Of a stretch of DNA of 64,000 nucleotides, positions 32,067 through 39,924 are shown in pieces (the stretch's first letter is position 1; each line of letters starts with the position of its first letter). The position numbers and the translations under genes were made by a program. Source of the stretch: CAZENU01 sp965117035 (GTDB lineage Bacteria > Chloroflexota > Dehalococcoidia > Lucifugimonadales > CAZENU01); NCBI GenBank assembly GCA_965117035.1, contig OZ220748.1:682001-746000 (forward strand). Reading direction: 5' to 3'. The notes beneath the pieces are model-generated. The model worked only from the letters and a program-made list of their open reading frames with translations, was not told where the DNA came from and searched no databases.

Positions 32067-33326
32067 CTATCCGACCTGCCTCGGCAGCCTGTTTCCGAGG
32101 AGCCTGGACAACTCCGCCACGGCCGGCTGCCCCGAATACGCCGCGGCCGGCATGTTCTCGTACAGGTCCAGGAGTTCGGTCTCCGAGAATCGCTGCGGCC
32201 AGTCCAGGTTGGCCGCAATCGTCGTCCCGTCGAGCTCGACGGCGCGCAGGGAGAGCAGGCCGCCGAGGTCTCTCGACATCGCGCGTATGGGGAACTTGAG
32301 GCCGACGTAGTGATCCCGCACCCTGGCCAGCAGTTCGGACAACTCCATAGGGCCGGCGTCGAGCAGCACGTCCATTGCCTGCAGCTGCCGCTCCGCCAGC
32401 ACTCGCCGCCTGGGGCTGCGCAGACGCCCGAACAGCGAGTGGGCGAACTCCCTGTAGAGCGTCCGCTTGTTGTGGGCGACGATCTCATCGGCGAGCGCGT
32501 TGCATCTCTCCGTTACGGCAGGGAGCGCGAACTTCAGGAACGGGGTTAGGTCGTGCCCCTGGGCGCGCGATTCGTACAACGCCGACAGGTACTCCTCCTG
32601 GTGCTCGTAGTAGTAGTTGGACAGGCTGACCATCACCATGTCGTTTACCCGGGCCCTTCGCATCATGAAGGCCTCCAGCGCACGCGCGGTGCGGCCATTG
32701 CCGTCGCCAAAGGGATGCATGGCGCCGATGTGGTAGTGGGCGGCCAACGCCTGAACGATGCCGTCATGCATCCCGAACTCCCCTGCGACGGCCCGCATCA
32801 GCGCGTCGAAGGCGTCCGAGAGCTCGGAGCCGGCTTCGGCGCCCCGGCAGACCGGGTTCCCAAAGGTAACGTTGAACCCGGGACGGCGCAGTGCGCCAGG
32901 CTCACAGTGGTCATCATCGCATCCGGTGACGATGCGCCGATGGATGTCGAACACGAACTCGGCGGTGATCGGCTGGTTGGCCGCACGCGTGCGAAGCCAG
33001 CGATACGTGTCGGCAGCGGACCGCAGTTGCCGCTGTGAATGGGTCAACCCGGTGTGCGGCGCGGCGTCCGAGGCGAGGGCCTCGTCCTGTTCAGGCTGGG
33101 TAAACTCGGCCCCCTCGATGCGTGAGGTGCCGACCGCTTCCAGCCGTAGCTGCTCCTCGTGGACCTGCTCGATCCATCGATGCAGGTACGGCATCCTGCT
33201 GAGCACGCCGGCAGCGGTCCTGGCCTCGACCAGGGGCATGGCTATGGCCGACACGTCGTAGCGCAGCCACTGCCCCGGAACGCGGTAGCGGCTGACGGTC
33301 AAGACGGCCGCGGGAGTGATTTCCAT
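32067..33326 (-). CDS. Fic family protein (class II, self-inhibited)
   Basis: Fic proteins transfer AMP or related groups to hydroxyl side chains. The 419-residue protein has the full catalytic motif HPFGDGNGRTAR (204-215) and an N-terminal inhibitory motif TSRIEG (67-72), which fits (S/T)xxxE(G/N) and marks a class II enzyme held off by its own helix. The N-terminus (Fic_N type) precedes this, and the C-terminal 130 residues look like a winged-helix domain (MELSELLARVRDHYVGLKF). It stands alone, with an odd repeat-bearing, lower-GC region upstream. Confidence 0.9.
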   Translation of the reverse strand: MEITPAAVLTVSRYRVPGQWLRYDVSAIAMPLVEARTAAGVLSRMPYLHRWIEQVHEEQLRLEAVGTSRIEGAEFTQPEQDEALASDAAPHTGLTHSQRQLRSAADTYRWLRTRAANQPITAEFVFDIHRRIVTGCDDDHCEPGALRRPGFNVTFGNPVCRGAEAGSELSDAFDALMRAVAGEFGMHDGIVQALAAHYHIGAMHPFGDGNGRTARALEAFMMRRARVNDMVMVSLSNYYYEHQEEYLSALYESRAQGHDLTPFLKFALPAVTERCNALADEIVAHNKRTLYREFAHSLFGRLRSPRRRVLAERQLQAMDVLLDAGPMELSELLARVRDHYVGLKFPIRAMSRDLGGLLSLRAVELDGTTIAANLDWPQRFSETELLDLYENMPAAAYSGQPAVAELSRLLGNRLPRQVG

Positions 33327-33721
33327 CTCGTTTGCAGGCTCATTTCCAGCTTCATTTCGGGATTTCCTATATGCAATTGTGCCAGATGCCCGCTTTCATT
33401 TCCACCTGGTTTCACTGCCGTTTCCTACCAGAGTGTGCCGGTATAGCCTGTCGTCGCGCAGCGAGATTGGGAGACTTGGGTACCCGGCTGACGATGCATG
33501 ATCGCCACCGGGACTGTTCCCGCCCCGTTTGCAAGATCATTTCGGAGTTTCAAATAGGGATTAGGGCGAAAACTCCGATTTCATTTCCACCTGGTTTCGC
33601 GTCCGTTTCCCGCAAAAACGAACGTCGCTGAGGGTCCGAACCGCCCGGTGCACGCCGGAACGCTACGCGAGTCCCGGAGAGTCGCGGAGCTCGCGTGGGG
33701 CCAGTCGCCCGGGCGGGTGCC
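33327..33721. repeat. Gene-free AT-richer region with two imperfect 80-90 bp direct repeats
   Basis: 395 bases upstream of fic and downstream of the DUF350 gene. A 20-base block is identical at 33394-33413 and 33579-33598 (TTTCATTTCCACCTGGTTTC). In both copies it is accompanied by TCATTTCGG-like and CGTTTGCA-like blocks in the same order, about 185 bases apart. No convincing ORF or terminator is present. It could be a fic control region or the remains of a repeat element. Confidence 0.55.
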
Positions 33722-34657
33722 TCAGATGGCGAAGTACAGGATCAGCGCGGAGCTGATCACCACGGCGCTGATGATGAACGCGACTCCCAGGTTGCGGTCC
33801 GCCGAGAGCTCCTGCTGCAGCTTCGCGCCGGGCAGAAGCACGATGTCCGCTATCTGCCGCACGATGAACAGCAGCACGAAGCCCAGGACGGCGAAGACCA
33901 GGAAGCCGGCCAGGCTCTCGGGCCAGCCAACGAACTCCCCGAACACCGCCTTGAGGGTCACCAGGCCCATCGCGATCAGGTTGCCGGCGAGCGCCACGCC
34001 CACCGCGGTGTTGTCCCGCTCTATCTCGTCGTGGATGTCGTACGAGGTCGTGAGCTGGTAGAACAGGCTGTACAGTATCAGCACCGCCATCCCCAGCCCG
34101 AGGAACACCAGCGACCGAACCGCGGAGTCCAGGACGCTGACCTCCGTCCCGCCCGCCTCGGTGGAGCCGGTGCCCGCAATCGACCCGGCGATCACCAGGC
34201 CCGTCGCCAGGTACACGCCGAACTCGACCGCTCCGGTGCCGGTGTTGCGGTCCTCGACTATCTCCTTCTCCGTCGCGAACTTGTGGAGGACGAGGCGGTC
34301 CACCACTATTCTCGCCAGGTTCAGCACCACGATGCCGACCAGGGCGTAGACCGCGACCTCCAGCACCTCGCCCCAGTACGTGGCGCTCGTGGGCGCCCAG
34401 TCCTCGTCGCGCACCACAGTGAGCGGCTGGTACAGCGCGCCCACGAACACGAGCACGACGCCGAGGTAGTACCCCGCCATGCTCAGCCCCAGCGCGGCGT
34501 TGTTCTCGCCCGTCACCTGCTGGTTGATGCTGTAGCGCGCTATCAGGTCCTGCACGACCTTGGCCACGAGCAACGCCACCAGGCCGACGACCACGTAGAT
34601 CAGCCCCTTCGGGAAAAACTCCAGCGTGTCCACCAGGGCATCCAGAAACGCTTCCAT
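33722..34657 (-). CDS. DUF350 family multi-pass membrane protein (duplicated domain)
   Basis: 311 residues with about eight hydrophobic helices arranged as two or more DUF350 units. The hallmark is a charged NTAVGVALAGNLIAMGL-type segment, appearing as ENNAALGLSMAGYYLGV near residue 50 and again as DNTAVGVALAGN and DRNLGVAFIISAVV. AGGAGG 5 bases before the ATG at 34657 fixes the start; the open frame upstream is spurious. It is coupled with the DUF4178 gene 26 bases upstream. Family function is unknown, but it is often found with DUF4178 and PspA-type genes. Confidence 0.85.
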   Translation of the reverse strand: MEAFLDALVDTLEFFPKGLIYVVVGLVALLVAKVVQDLIARYSINQQVTGENNAALGLSMAGYYLGVVLVFVGALYQPLTVVRDEDWAPTSATYWGEVLEVAVYALVGIVVLNLARIVVDRLVLHKFATEKEIVEDRNTGTGAVEFGVYLATGLVIAGSIAGTGSTEAGGTEVSVLDSAVRSLVFLGLGMAVLILYSLFYQLTTSYDIHDEIERDNTAVGVALAGNLIAMGLVTLKAVFGEFVGWPESLAGFLVFAVLGFVLLFIVRQIADIVLLPGAKLQQELSADRNLGVAFIISAVVISSALILYFAI

Positions 34658-34683
34658 TGGGACCTCCTGCCCGCTACGGGCGA

Positions 34684-35253
34684 CTACTGCCGGTAGACCG
34701 TCACGCTCTCCGGCGAGACCGACTCGCTCAGGAACGCTTCGAAAGGCGCGTCCGGCCACTTGACGACGGCCGCGAACAGCCTGTGGTCATGGTCCGTGAA
34801 CTCCCAGACGTACGACCCGTGGCCCTCGCCGGCGCCGTCCTCGAAGAGGAGCCACTCTCCGCTGTTGGCGTAGTAGTAGCTCGTGCCTTCATACTCGAAG
34901 CCGTTATCCAGCGAGTGCTCCTCGTCCATCCGCTTCAGGTCATTCTCCGTGAGCCCGAGCCGCTCGATGCTGATGGGCCGTTCATGCAGCCGGACCGATA
35001 TCGAGAGGGTCGAGCCCCTGCCCGACCACTCGACCCACAGCCGCGTGTCGCCGTCGACACCGAGAAGCTCCCAGGACTCGCCGGCGTAGCTCTCGTACCG
35101 GTTGATCTTCTCGACGATGAAGTAGGCGTCGTCGTGCATCACCGAGGCGGTCGAGATCGTGAACACGTCCCCTACCCGGGCGTCAGCGATCGTCTCCGGC
35201 GCCTCCGTGGACGCGGGACGCTTCTTCTTCCTGCCGAACAGGGACCGCAGCAA
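34684..35253 (-). CDS. DUF4178 domain protein
   Basis: 189 residues: a basic N-terminus (LFGRKKKRP) and then a DUF4178 domain with ARVGDVFTI, EKINRYESYAGESWELLGVDGD, WVEWSGRGSTLSIS, a GEWLLFEDG segment and a VWEFTDHD ending. The start is TTG with GGGAGG about 6 bases before it. It lies between a 65-residue protein and the DUF350 membrane protein. The domain is widespread next to DUF350, without a proven biochemical role. Confidence 0.8.
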   Translation of the reverse strand: MLRSLFGRKKKRPASTEAPETIADARVGDVFTISTASVMHDDAYFIVEKINRYESYAGESWELLGVDGDTRLWVEWSGRGSTLSISVRLHERPISIERLGLTENDLKRMDEEHSLDNGFEYEGTSYYYANSGEWLLFEDGAGEGHGSYVWEFTDHDHRLFAAVVKWPDAPFEAFLSESVSPESVTVYRQ

Positions 35254-35320
35254 AACGAGCCTCCCGTCCGGGGGCCAGTCGGCGCTCCCCGGCGGCCTTC
35301 GCGACGATACGACGCCTATG

Positions 35321-35518
35321 CTATTCGAGCAGCTCGCCCGAGTCGAGGTTGTACAGGTACGTCTCGCCCTCGCCTACGCCCTCCAGTATCACGACCTCGT
35401 GGACGTAGACGTCGTGCGACTCGACCAGTGTCGTCGAGCCCGTGGTCTCGACCATGATCCCGCTGACCGTCTTGAACTTCAGTCCCGCCTCTACCGAGTC
35501 CATCTCCGCGTACTTCAA
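35321..35518 (-). CDS. 65-residue small protein beside DUF4178/DUF350
   Basis: Starts at TTG with AGAGGT 6 bases before it. The sequence (KYAEMDSVEAGLKFKTVSGI, then VETTGSTTLVESHDVYVHEVV and a YLYNLDSGELLE end) is beta-rich and acidic, with no helix-turn-helix or membrane segment. It is the first gene of the small minus-strand operon. I do not recognise the family; it resembles a short DUF4178-like or SH3-like strand set. Confidence 0.55.
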   Translation of the reverse strand: MKYAEMDSVEAGLKFKTVSGIMVETTGSTTLVESHDVYVHEVVILEGVGEGETYLYNLDSGELLE

Positions 35519-35696
35519 CGTCTGACCTCTCGCCCTGCTTGGTTGTCGTTCGTTTCGCGCCGTCGGCCGCTCCCCGCGGGACCCGTCCGTCCGGCCCGCA
35601 CAGATTCTATCAGTCCGCGCGCCAATTGCGCACAGTGTCCGCGCGGCGCCCCTCCGTTCCTTGATGGCCCCAGGGCCCTATGTTAGCCTGAACCGC

Positions 35697-36788
35697 ATGG
35701 GCAAGGGGCGCGTGATCGTTGCGATGAGCGGGGGCGTAGACTCCTCCGTAGCCGCTCTGCTGCTGTCGCGGCAGGGCTACGACGTCGTTGGCGTGACGAT
35801 GCGCCTGTGGACCGTGGAGCGCGAGGACGTGCCGCGGCAGAGCAAGCGCTGCTGCTCCGTGGAGGATGTCGACGACGCCCGCCGCGTCTGCCAGGCGATC
35901 GGCGTGCCCCACTACGTGATGAATTTCGAGCGCGAGTTCCAGTCCCACGTCGTCGACTACTTCTGCCAGGAGTACGACCGGGGCCGCACGCCGCATCCCT
36001 GCCTGGCGTGCAACGACAAGATCAAGTTCGACTTCCTGCTGCGCCGGGCCATGTTCCTGGACGCCGACTACATCGCCACCGGCCACTACGCCCGCATCGA
36101 GAACGGCGGCCAGGGCAAGAGGCTCCTGAAGGGCGTCGACGGCCGCAAGGACCAGTCGTACGTGCTGTTCACGCTCGGCCAGCGCGAGCTCGACCGCCTC
36201 ATGCTGCCCATCGGCGAGTACCCCAAGGACCGCATCCGCGCCATCGCTGCCGAGGCAGGCCTTCCCGTCGCCGACAAGCCCGACAGCCAGGAGATATGCT
36301 TCATCCCGGACGGCGACTACCGCAAGTTCATCGCCGACCGGGGCCGGCCGACACCCGGCGAGATCGTCGACACGAAAGGCTCCGTCATCGGAGAGCACCC
36401 GGGCGTGCAGTTCTTCACCGTGGGCCAGCGCAGGGGCCTGAGATTGCCCGCGAACCCCGGCGTCCCGATGTACGTCGTCGAGATCGACGCCGCCGGCAAC
36501 CGTGTCGTCGTGGGAGCCGAGAGCGAGCTCTACCGCACGTCGCTGTGGGCGTCGCGCGTCAACTTCCCGTCCGGGAGCACGCCGACCGCGCCGCTGGAGG
36601 TGACCGCCAAGATCAGGTACAAGGCCTCCGAGGCGCCCGCTTCCCTGCTGGCGGGGGACGGCTGGGCCGAGGTCCGCTTCGAGGAGCCGCAGCGCGCCGT
36701 CACCCCCGGCCAGCCGGTCGTCTTCTACCAGGGCGACGAGCTCATAGCGGGCGGCATCATCGAGCTCCAGCCGCCATCGCTGAGCTGA
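35697..36788 (+). CDS. mnmA: tRNA-specific 2-thiouridylase
   Basis: MnmA thiolates U34 of tRNAs for Glu, Gln and Lys. The 363-residue protein has the PP-loop SGGVDSS (11-17), the first catalytic cysteine in HPCLACN (Cys102 or Cys105), the ATGHYARI strand, the second cysteine in SQEICFIPDG (Cys201) and the GQRRGL segment. An in-frame ATG exists 12 codons earlier, but the family begins at GKGRVIVAMSGG. A TATGTT 12 bases before the ATG may be a -10 with a very short leader; no Shine-Dalgarno is seen. Confidence 0.95.
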   Translation: MGKGRVIVAMSGGVDSSVAALLLSRQGYDVVGVTMRLWTVEREDVPRQSKRCCSVEDVDDARRVCQAIGVPHYVMNFEREFQSHVVDYFCQEYDRGRTPHPCLACNDKIKFDFLLRRAMFLDADYIATGHYARIENGGQGKRLLKGVDGRKDQSYVLFTLGQRELDRLMLPIGEYPKDRIRAIAAEAGLPVADKPDSQEICFIPDGDYRKFIADRGRPTPGEIVDTKGSVIGEHPGVQFFTVGQRRGLRLPANPGVPMYVVEIDAAGNRVVVGAESELYRTSLWASRVNFPSGSTPTAPLEVTAKIRYKASEAPASLLAGDGWAEVRFEEPQRAVTPGQPVVFYQGDELIAGGIIELQPPSLS

Positions 36789-36790
36789 TC

Positions 36791-37305
36791 TTGGACTTCA
36801 GGGACATAGTCCGGCTGGCCCTGGCCGAGTACCTGGACGAGTTGCGCAAGGCGCTCGACGGGCTGACCCCGCAGGAACGGCGCTTCCAGCCGACGCCGTC
36901 GTCGCACCACATAGACTTCGCCGTCTGGCACATGGCCCGCGTAGAGGACATCTGGGTCCAGCGGTTCGCCCGCGGCGCCGACACGGTCTGGCAGGGCGAG
37001 GGCTGGGACGTCCGCCTCGGGCTGCCGTCCCACGAGAGCGGCGCCGGATTCACGGCGGAGCAGGTCGCGCGGCGCTTCCCAGGTTCGACGTCGACGAGAT
37101 GATGGCCTACTACCACGCCGTCCGGCGGGAGACGCTCGCCTATCTGCACCCGCTGTCCGAGGTCGATCTCGGGAAATGCCCGCAGCCCGAGCGTCGTCCC
37201 GGATACACGGTCGCGAAGATGCTCGCCCACGTGGTCGTCGAAGAGGCGCAGCACACGGGGCAGGTGGCCTACATTCGCGGGATGCAGCGCGGCCTGGGCC
37301 AATAG
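36791..37305 (+). pseudogene. DinB-like protein gene split by a frameshift near 37081
   Basis: A TTG 3 bases after mnmA opens a frame reading DFRDIVRLALAEYLDELR, SHHIDFAVWHMARVEDIW, which runs to about 37080. The remainder FDVDEMMAYYHAVRRETLAYL and the DinB-type ending KMLAHVVVEEAQHTGQVAYIRGM are in another frame from about 37084. Joined, they make one four-helix DinB/YfiT-like protein of about 170 residues, with metal histidines in HHID, VWH and AQHTGQ. One base has been gained or lost around GCTTCCCAGG. It is either a recent pseudogene or a single-base sequence error. Confidence 0.75.
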
Positions 37306-37338
37306 GACCCCGCGGGAAGATACTCCGCTGAGCGGCAG

Positions 37339-37986
37339 ATGGGCCAGAAGCGCCGAACGACCCGCAGTAAACGGCCGAGCTACCGGGAGGAGTCTGCACT
37401 CCACGAGGACGGGTACACGCTGGTCGCCGGCTTGGACGAGGTGGGCCGCGGCCCGCTGGCAGGCCCCGTCGTCGCCGGCGCCGTGATGCTGCCTCCGAAT
37501 CCCCGCGGCCGATGGACCCGCCTCATCCGCGACAGCAAGCAGCTCACGCCCGCCCAGCGCGAGGAAGCGGCCGACGTCCTCAGCGAAAAGGCGCTGAGCA
37601 CCTCCACGGGCCTGGCCAGCAACGAGGAGATAGACCGCATCGGCATCGCCCCCGCGACGAGACTGGCCATGGCGCGGGCGGTCAACGCCCTGCCGCTCCA
37701 GCCGCAGTTCCTGCTGCTCGACGCGTTCCCGCTGCCGGACGTCGACATCCCACAGAAGACGATCGTGCGCGGCGACGCCCTCTGCCTGTCGATAGCCGCC
37801 GCGTCCATCGTTGCCAAGGTCGAGCGCGACCGCCTCATGGTCGAACACGACGGCCGCTATCCGGGCTACGGGTTCGCGAGCCATAAGGGCTACGCCAGCA
37901 GCCACCACCTCGAGGCGCTGCGCGAGCGCGGCCCCTCGCCCATACACCGGCGCTCTTTCGCGCCCGTGCGGCTCGCCGCCGGATGA
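37339..37986 (+). CDS. rnhB: Ribonuclease HII
   Basis: RNase HII removes ribonucleotides from DNA. The 215-residue protein carries the catalytic DEVGRGPLAGPVVAGAV block (Asp33, Glu34), a DSKQLTPAQRE segment, LLLDAFPL with the third aspartate, AAASIVAKVERD and YGFASHKGY. The N-terminal 20 residues are basic. Its stop overlaps the yraN start as ATGA, the familiar rnhB-yraN pairing. Confidence 0.96.
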   Translation: MGQKRRTTRSKRPSYREESALHEDGYTLVAGLDEVGRGPLAGPVVAGAVMLPPNPRGRWTRLIRDSKQLTPAQREEAADVLSEKALSTSTGLASNEEIDRIGIAPATRLAMARAVNALPLQPQFLLLDAFPLPDVDIPQKTIVRGDALCLSIAAASIVAKVERDRLMVEHDGRYPGYGFASHKGYASSHHLEALRERGPSPIHRRSFAPVRLAAG

Positions 37987-38351
37987 CCGACCGCAGGCAG
38001 TCGATAGGGCGGCGGGGGGAGGCCATAGCGCGGGCCAGGCTGCGCGAGATGGGCTACCGCGTGCTCGAGTCCAACTACCGCACCCGACGCGGGGAGATCG
38101 ACCTGGTCGCCCGCCACGAGGGCGAGTATGTCTTCGTCGAGGTGCGCTCCAAGTCGGCGCGCTCCGCCGGCCAGCCGGAGGAGTCGATCACCCCGCGCAA
38201 GCGCGACCATCTCATCGCTGCTGCGCAACAGTACCTCCAGTCCCACGACGCGGACGGCGCCGACTGGCGCATCGACCTGGTGGCCATCGAGTTCGGCCCC
38301 AACGGCGCCGTCGCCCGGTTCAACGTCCTCCGGAACAGCGTGGAGCTCTAG
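37983..38351 (+). CDS. YraN/UPF0102 family nuclease-like protein
   Basis: 122 residues with the family order RRGEAIARARLREMGYRVLESNYR, RRGEIDLVARHEGEYVFVEVRSK (the D-ExK core of a PD-(D/E)XK fold), ITPRKRDHLIAAAQQYL and IDLVAIEF. It is coupled to rnhB by a four-base ATGA overlap. The fold suggests a nuclease, but the biological role of the family is unsettled. It is followed by a hairpin repeat and no further gene for 156 bases. Confidence 0.92.
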   Translation: MTDRRQSIGRRGEAIARARLREMGYRVLESNYRTRRGEIDLVARHEGEYVFVEVRSKSARSAGQPEESITPRKRDHLIAAAQQYLQSHDADGADWRIDLVAIEFGPNGAVARFNVLRNSVEL

Positions 38352-38377
38352 GGTCTGTCTGCAAGGCTGATTTGCCT

Positions 38378-38400
38378 CCTCTCCCTTCTGACGGGAGAGG
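38378..38400. repeat. Hairpin repeat CCTCTCCC/GGGAGAGG
   Basis: CCTCTCCC (38378-38385), a 7-base loop and GGGAGAGG (38393-38400), followed by TGAGGTGAGGGTGAG. It is a dispersed REP-like motif just after yraN, with a related copy at 22083-22110. There is no T-run, so a terminator role is uncertain. Confidence 0.5.
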
Positions 38401-38507
38401 ATTGAGGTGAGGGTGAGAATGTTGGCGCTTCCCCTCATCCAGGCCCATGCCGCCAGGGCTTGCGGCGACGATGGTGCTAGAATCCTCCTCACCAGGCACT
38501 GAGCAGC

Positions 38508-38567
38508 ATGCCTAAGCTAACCAAAACACAAAGGCATATCTGGGAAGAATACGGAGCGACAGCATGA
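38508..38567 (+). CDS. 19-residue upstream ORF overlapping the translin start
   Basis: ATG at 38508 reads MPKLTKTQRHIWEEYGATA and stops in a TGA that overlaps the next ATG (ATGA). A TAGAAT at 38478-38483 lies 24 bases upstream. It may be a coupled leader peptide or a chance frame; the overlap is its only support. Confidence 0.3.
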   Translation: MPKLTKTQRHIWEEYGATA

Positions 38568-39259
38568 GCGACGAGCCGAACGACATGCGAACCCACCTCG
38601 CCGAGGTGGCCGACTTCGCGCAGCGGCGGTTCTCGGAGACTCACGCGTCCCGCGAGCGGGCGCTGCGGCTGTCCCGCGAGATGGTGCGCGGCTCCGCCAA
38701 CTCGATCAGGGCGTCGCACCGCGGCGACCTCGACCGGGCGCGCGAGCTTCTCGACCAGGTCGCGGCCACCGCGACTGAGGTCGCCGCGCTGCGCGAGAGT
38801 CAGCCCGCCGTCTACTTCGCCGGCTACGTCGAGGACGCCCAGAAGGAGTACGTCGAGGCCAGCGTAGTGCTGGCGATCGTCCGGGGCGCCGCGCCGCCGG
38901 GGCCCGACGACCTCGGAGTCGGCCCCGCGCCCTACCTGAACGGCCTCGGCGACGTCGCGGGCGAGCTGCGCCGCTACATACTCGACGCCCTGCGACGCGG
39001 AGACTTCAGCCGCAGCGAGGAGCTGCTGGCCGCGATGGACGAGATATACACCGTCCTCGTCTCCATGGACTTCCCTGACGCCGTCACCAGGGGCCTCCGC
39101 CGCAGCGCCGACATGGTGCGCGGCACGCTCGAGCGCACCCGCGGCGACCTGACCGTCGCCCTCCGCCAGCACCGCCTCGAACAGCGCATGGACGCCTTCG
39201 AGAACGCTGTCGAGGGCCTGCGCGGTTCCCTCGAGAACCCGCCTAGACCCCGTGGATGA
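38564..39259 (+). CDS. Translin family protein
   Basis: 231 residues, all alpha-helical. It matches the archaeal/bacterial translin type, with an ALRLSREMVRGSANSIRA helix, ARELLDQVAATA, YFAGYVEDAQKEYVEA and the conserved LRRSADMVRGTLERTRGDLT near the C-terminus. Translins bind nucleic acid and form octamers in eukaryotes; bacterial members are uncharacterised. Its end overlaps the NUDIX gene by 8 bases. The start overlaps a 19-codon ORF. Confidence 0.85.
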   Translation: MSDEPNDMRTHLAEVADFAQRRFSETHASRERALRLSREMVRGSANSIRASHRGDLDRARELLDQVAATATEVAALRESQPAVYFAGYVEDAQKEYVEASVVLAIVRGAAPPGPDDLGVGPAPYLNGLGDVAGELRRYILDALRRGDFSRSEELLAAMDEIYTVLVSMDFPDAVTRGLRRSADMVRGTLERTRGDLTVALRQHRLEQRMDAFENAVEGLRGSLENPPRPRG

Positions 39260-39791
39260 CGACCTCGCGGCATTCCTCGCCCCGCTGACCGCCTTCGCAA
39301 CGGAGGACACCGCTTGGGGTCCGCTCCGCCTCCGTGTGACCGACTACCTCACCCGAGAGCAGCCTCCCCTACCCCGCGTCACCTCCTCGAGGGCGGTCCT
39401 GATCGACGGCGAGCACGTGCTGGTCGTCCGCGATCCCGGCGGGAGGCACGTCATGCCGGGCGGCAGGCTGGAAGCCGGCGAGTCCCCGGAGGACGCGCTG
39501 CGACGCGAGGTGCTGGAGGAGACCGGCAGGACCATAGCCCGGTCGCACCAAATCGGCTTCCGCCACTTCCGTCACCTGACGCCGAAGCCCGACGGCTGGT
39601 CGTACCCGTATCCGCACTTCCTGCAGGTCGTCTACGCCTGCGCCCCCGGCGACCACCGCCCGAAGCTCATGGAGCCGGAAGAGTACGTGCTTGGAGCCGA
39701 GTTCCTGCCTATCGCCGAAGCCAGGCGACTCGACCTGGACGCGGGCCAACCCGGTTTCCTCGACGCGGCGGTCGCCACGCTCTCTTCCTGA
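39252..39791 (+). CDS. NUDIX hydrolase
   Basis: 179 residues. The N-terminal 45 are unrecognised. The NUDIX fold follows, with SSRAVLIDGEHVLVVRDPGG and a complete Nudix box from Gly71 (GRLEAGESPEDALRREVLEE then TG), where Gly71, Glu77, Arg85, Glu86, Glu89 and Glu90 fit the consensus. It starts at GTG inside the translin gene's last codons. The substrate, probably a nucleoside diphosphate derivative, is not evident. Confidence 0.9.
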   Translation: MDDDLAAFLAPLTAFATEDTAWGPLRLRVTDYLTREQPPLPRVTSSRAVLIDGEHVLVVRDPGGRHVMPGGRLEAGESPEDALRREVLEETGRTIARSHQIGFRHFRHLTPKPDGWSYPYPHFLQVVYACAPGDHRPKLMEPEEYVLGAEFLPIAEARRLDLDAGQPGFLDAAVATLSS

Positions 39792-39890
39792 CCACCCAGG
39801 CCTACCGAGGCAGCCGCCAACCCTCGATGCGCCCCTGCGCCCTACTGCCGCACCTGTCCCATCGGAACGTGCCGACCCCTCCCACGTCCC

Positions 39891-39924
39891 AACTATTCAC
39901 TATCCACTACCCACTATCCACTAC
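39891..39924. repeat. Heptanucleotide tandem array TAGTGGR (minus strand) at a stop codon
   Basis: On the minus strand five 7-base units run TAGTGGA, TAGTGGG, TAGTGGA, TAGTGAA, TAGTTGG, beginning at the TAG stop of the dehydrogenase gene that ends at 39921. Because 7 is not a multiple of 3, TAG appears in every frame. A second array is at 59311-59354. The rest of 39792-39890 shows nothing. Confidence 0.7.

Noticed and set aside
33316..33631. Small plus-strand ORFs between fic and the DUF350 gene
   Set aside because: They are short, overlap the imperfect direct repeats, lack ribosome sites and resemble no protein.
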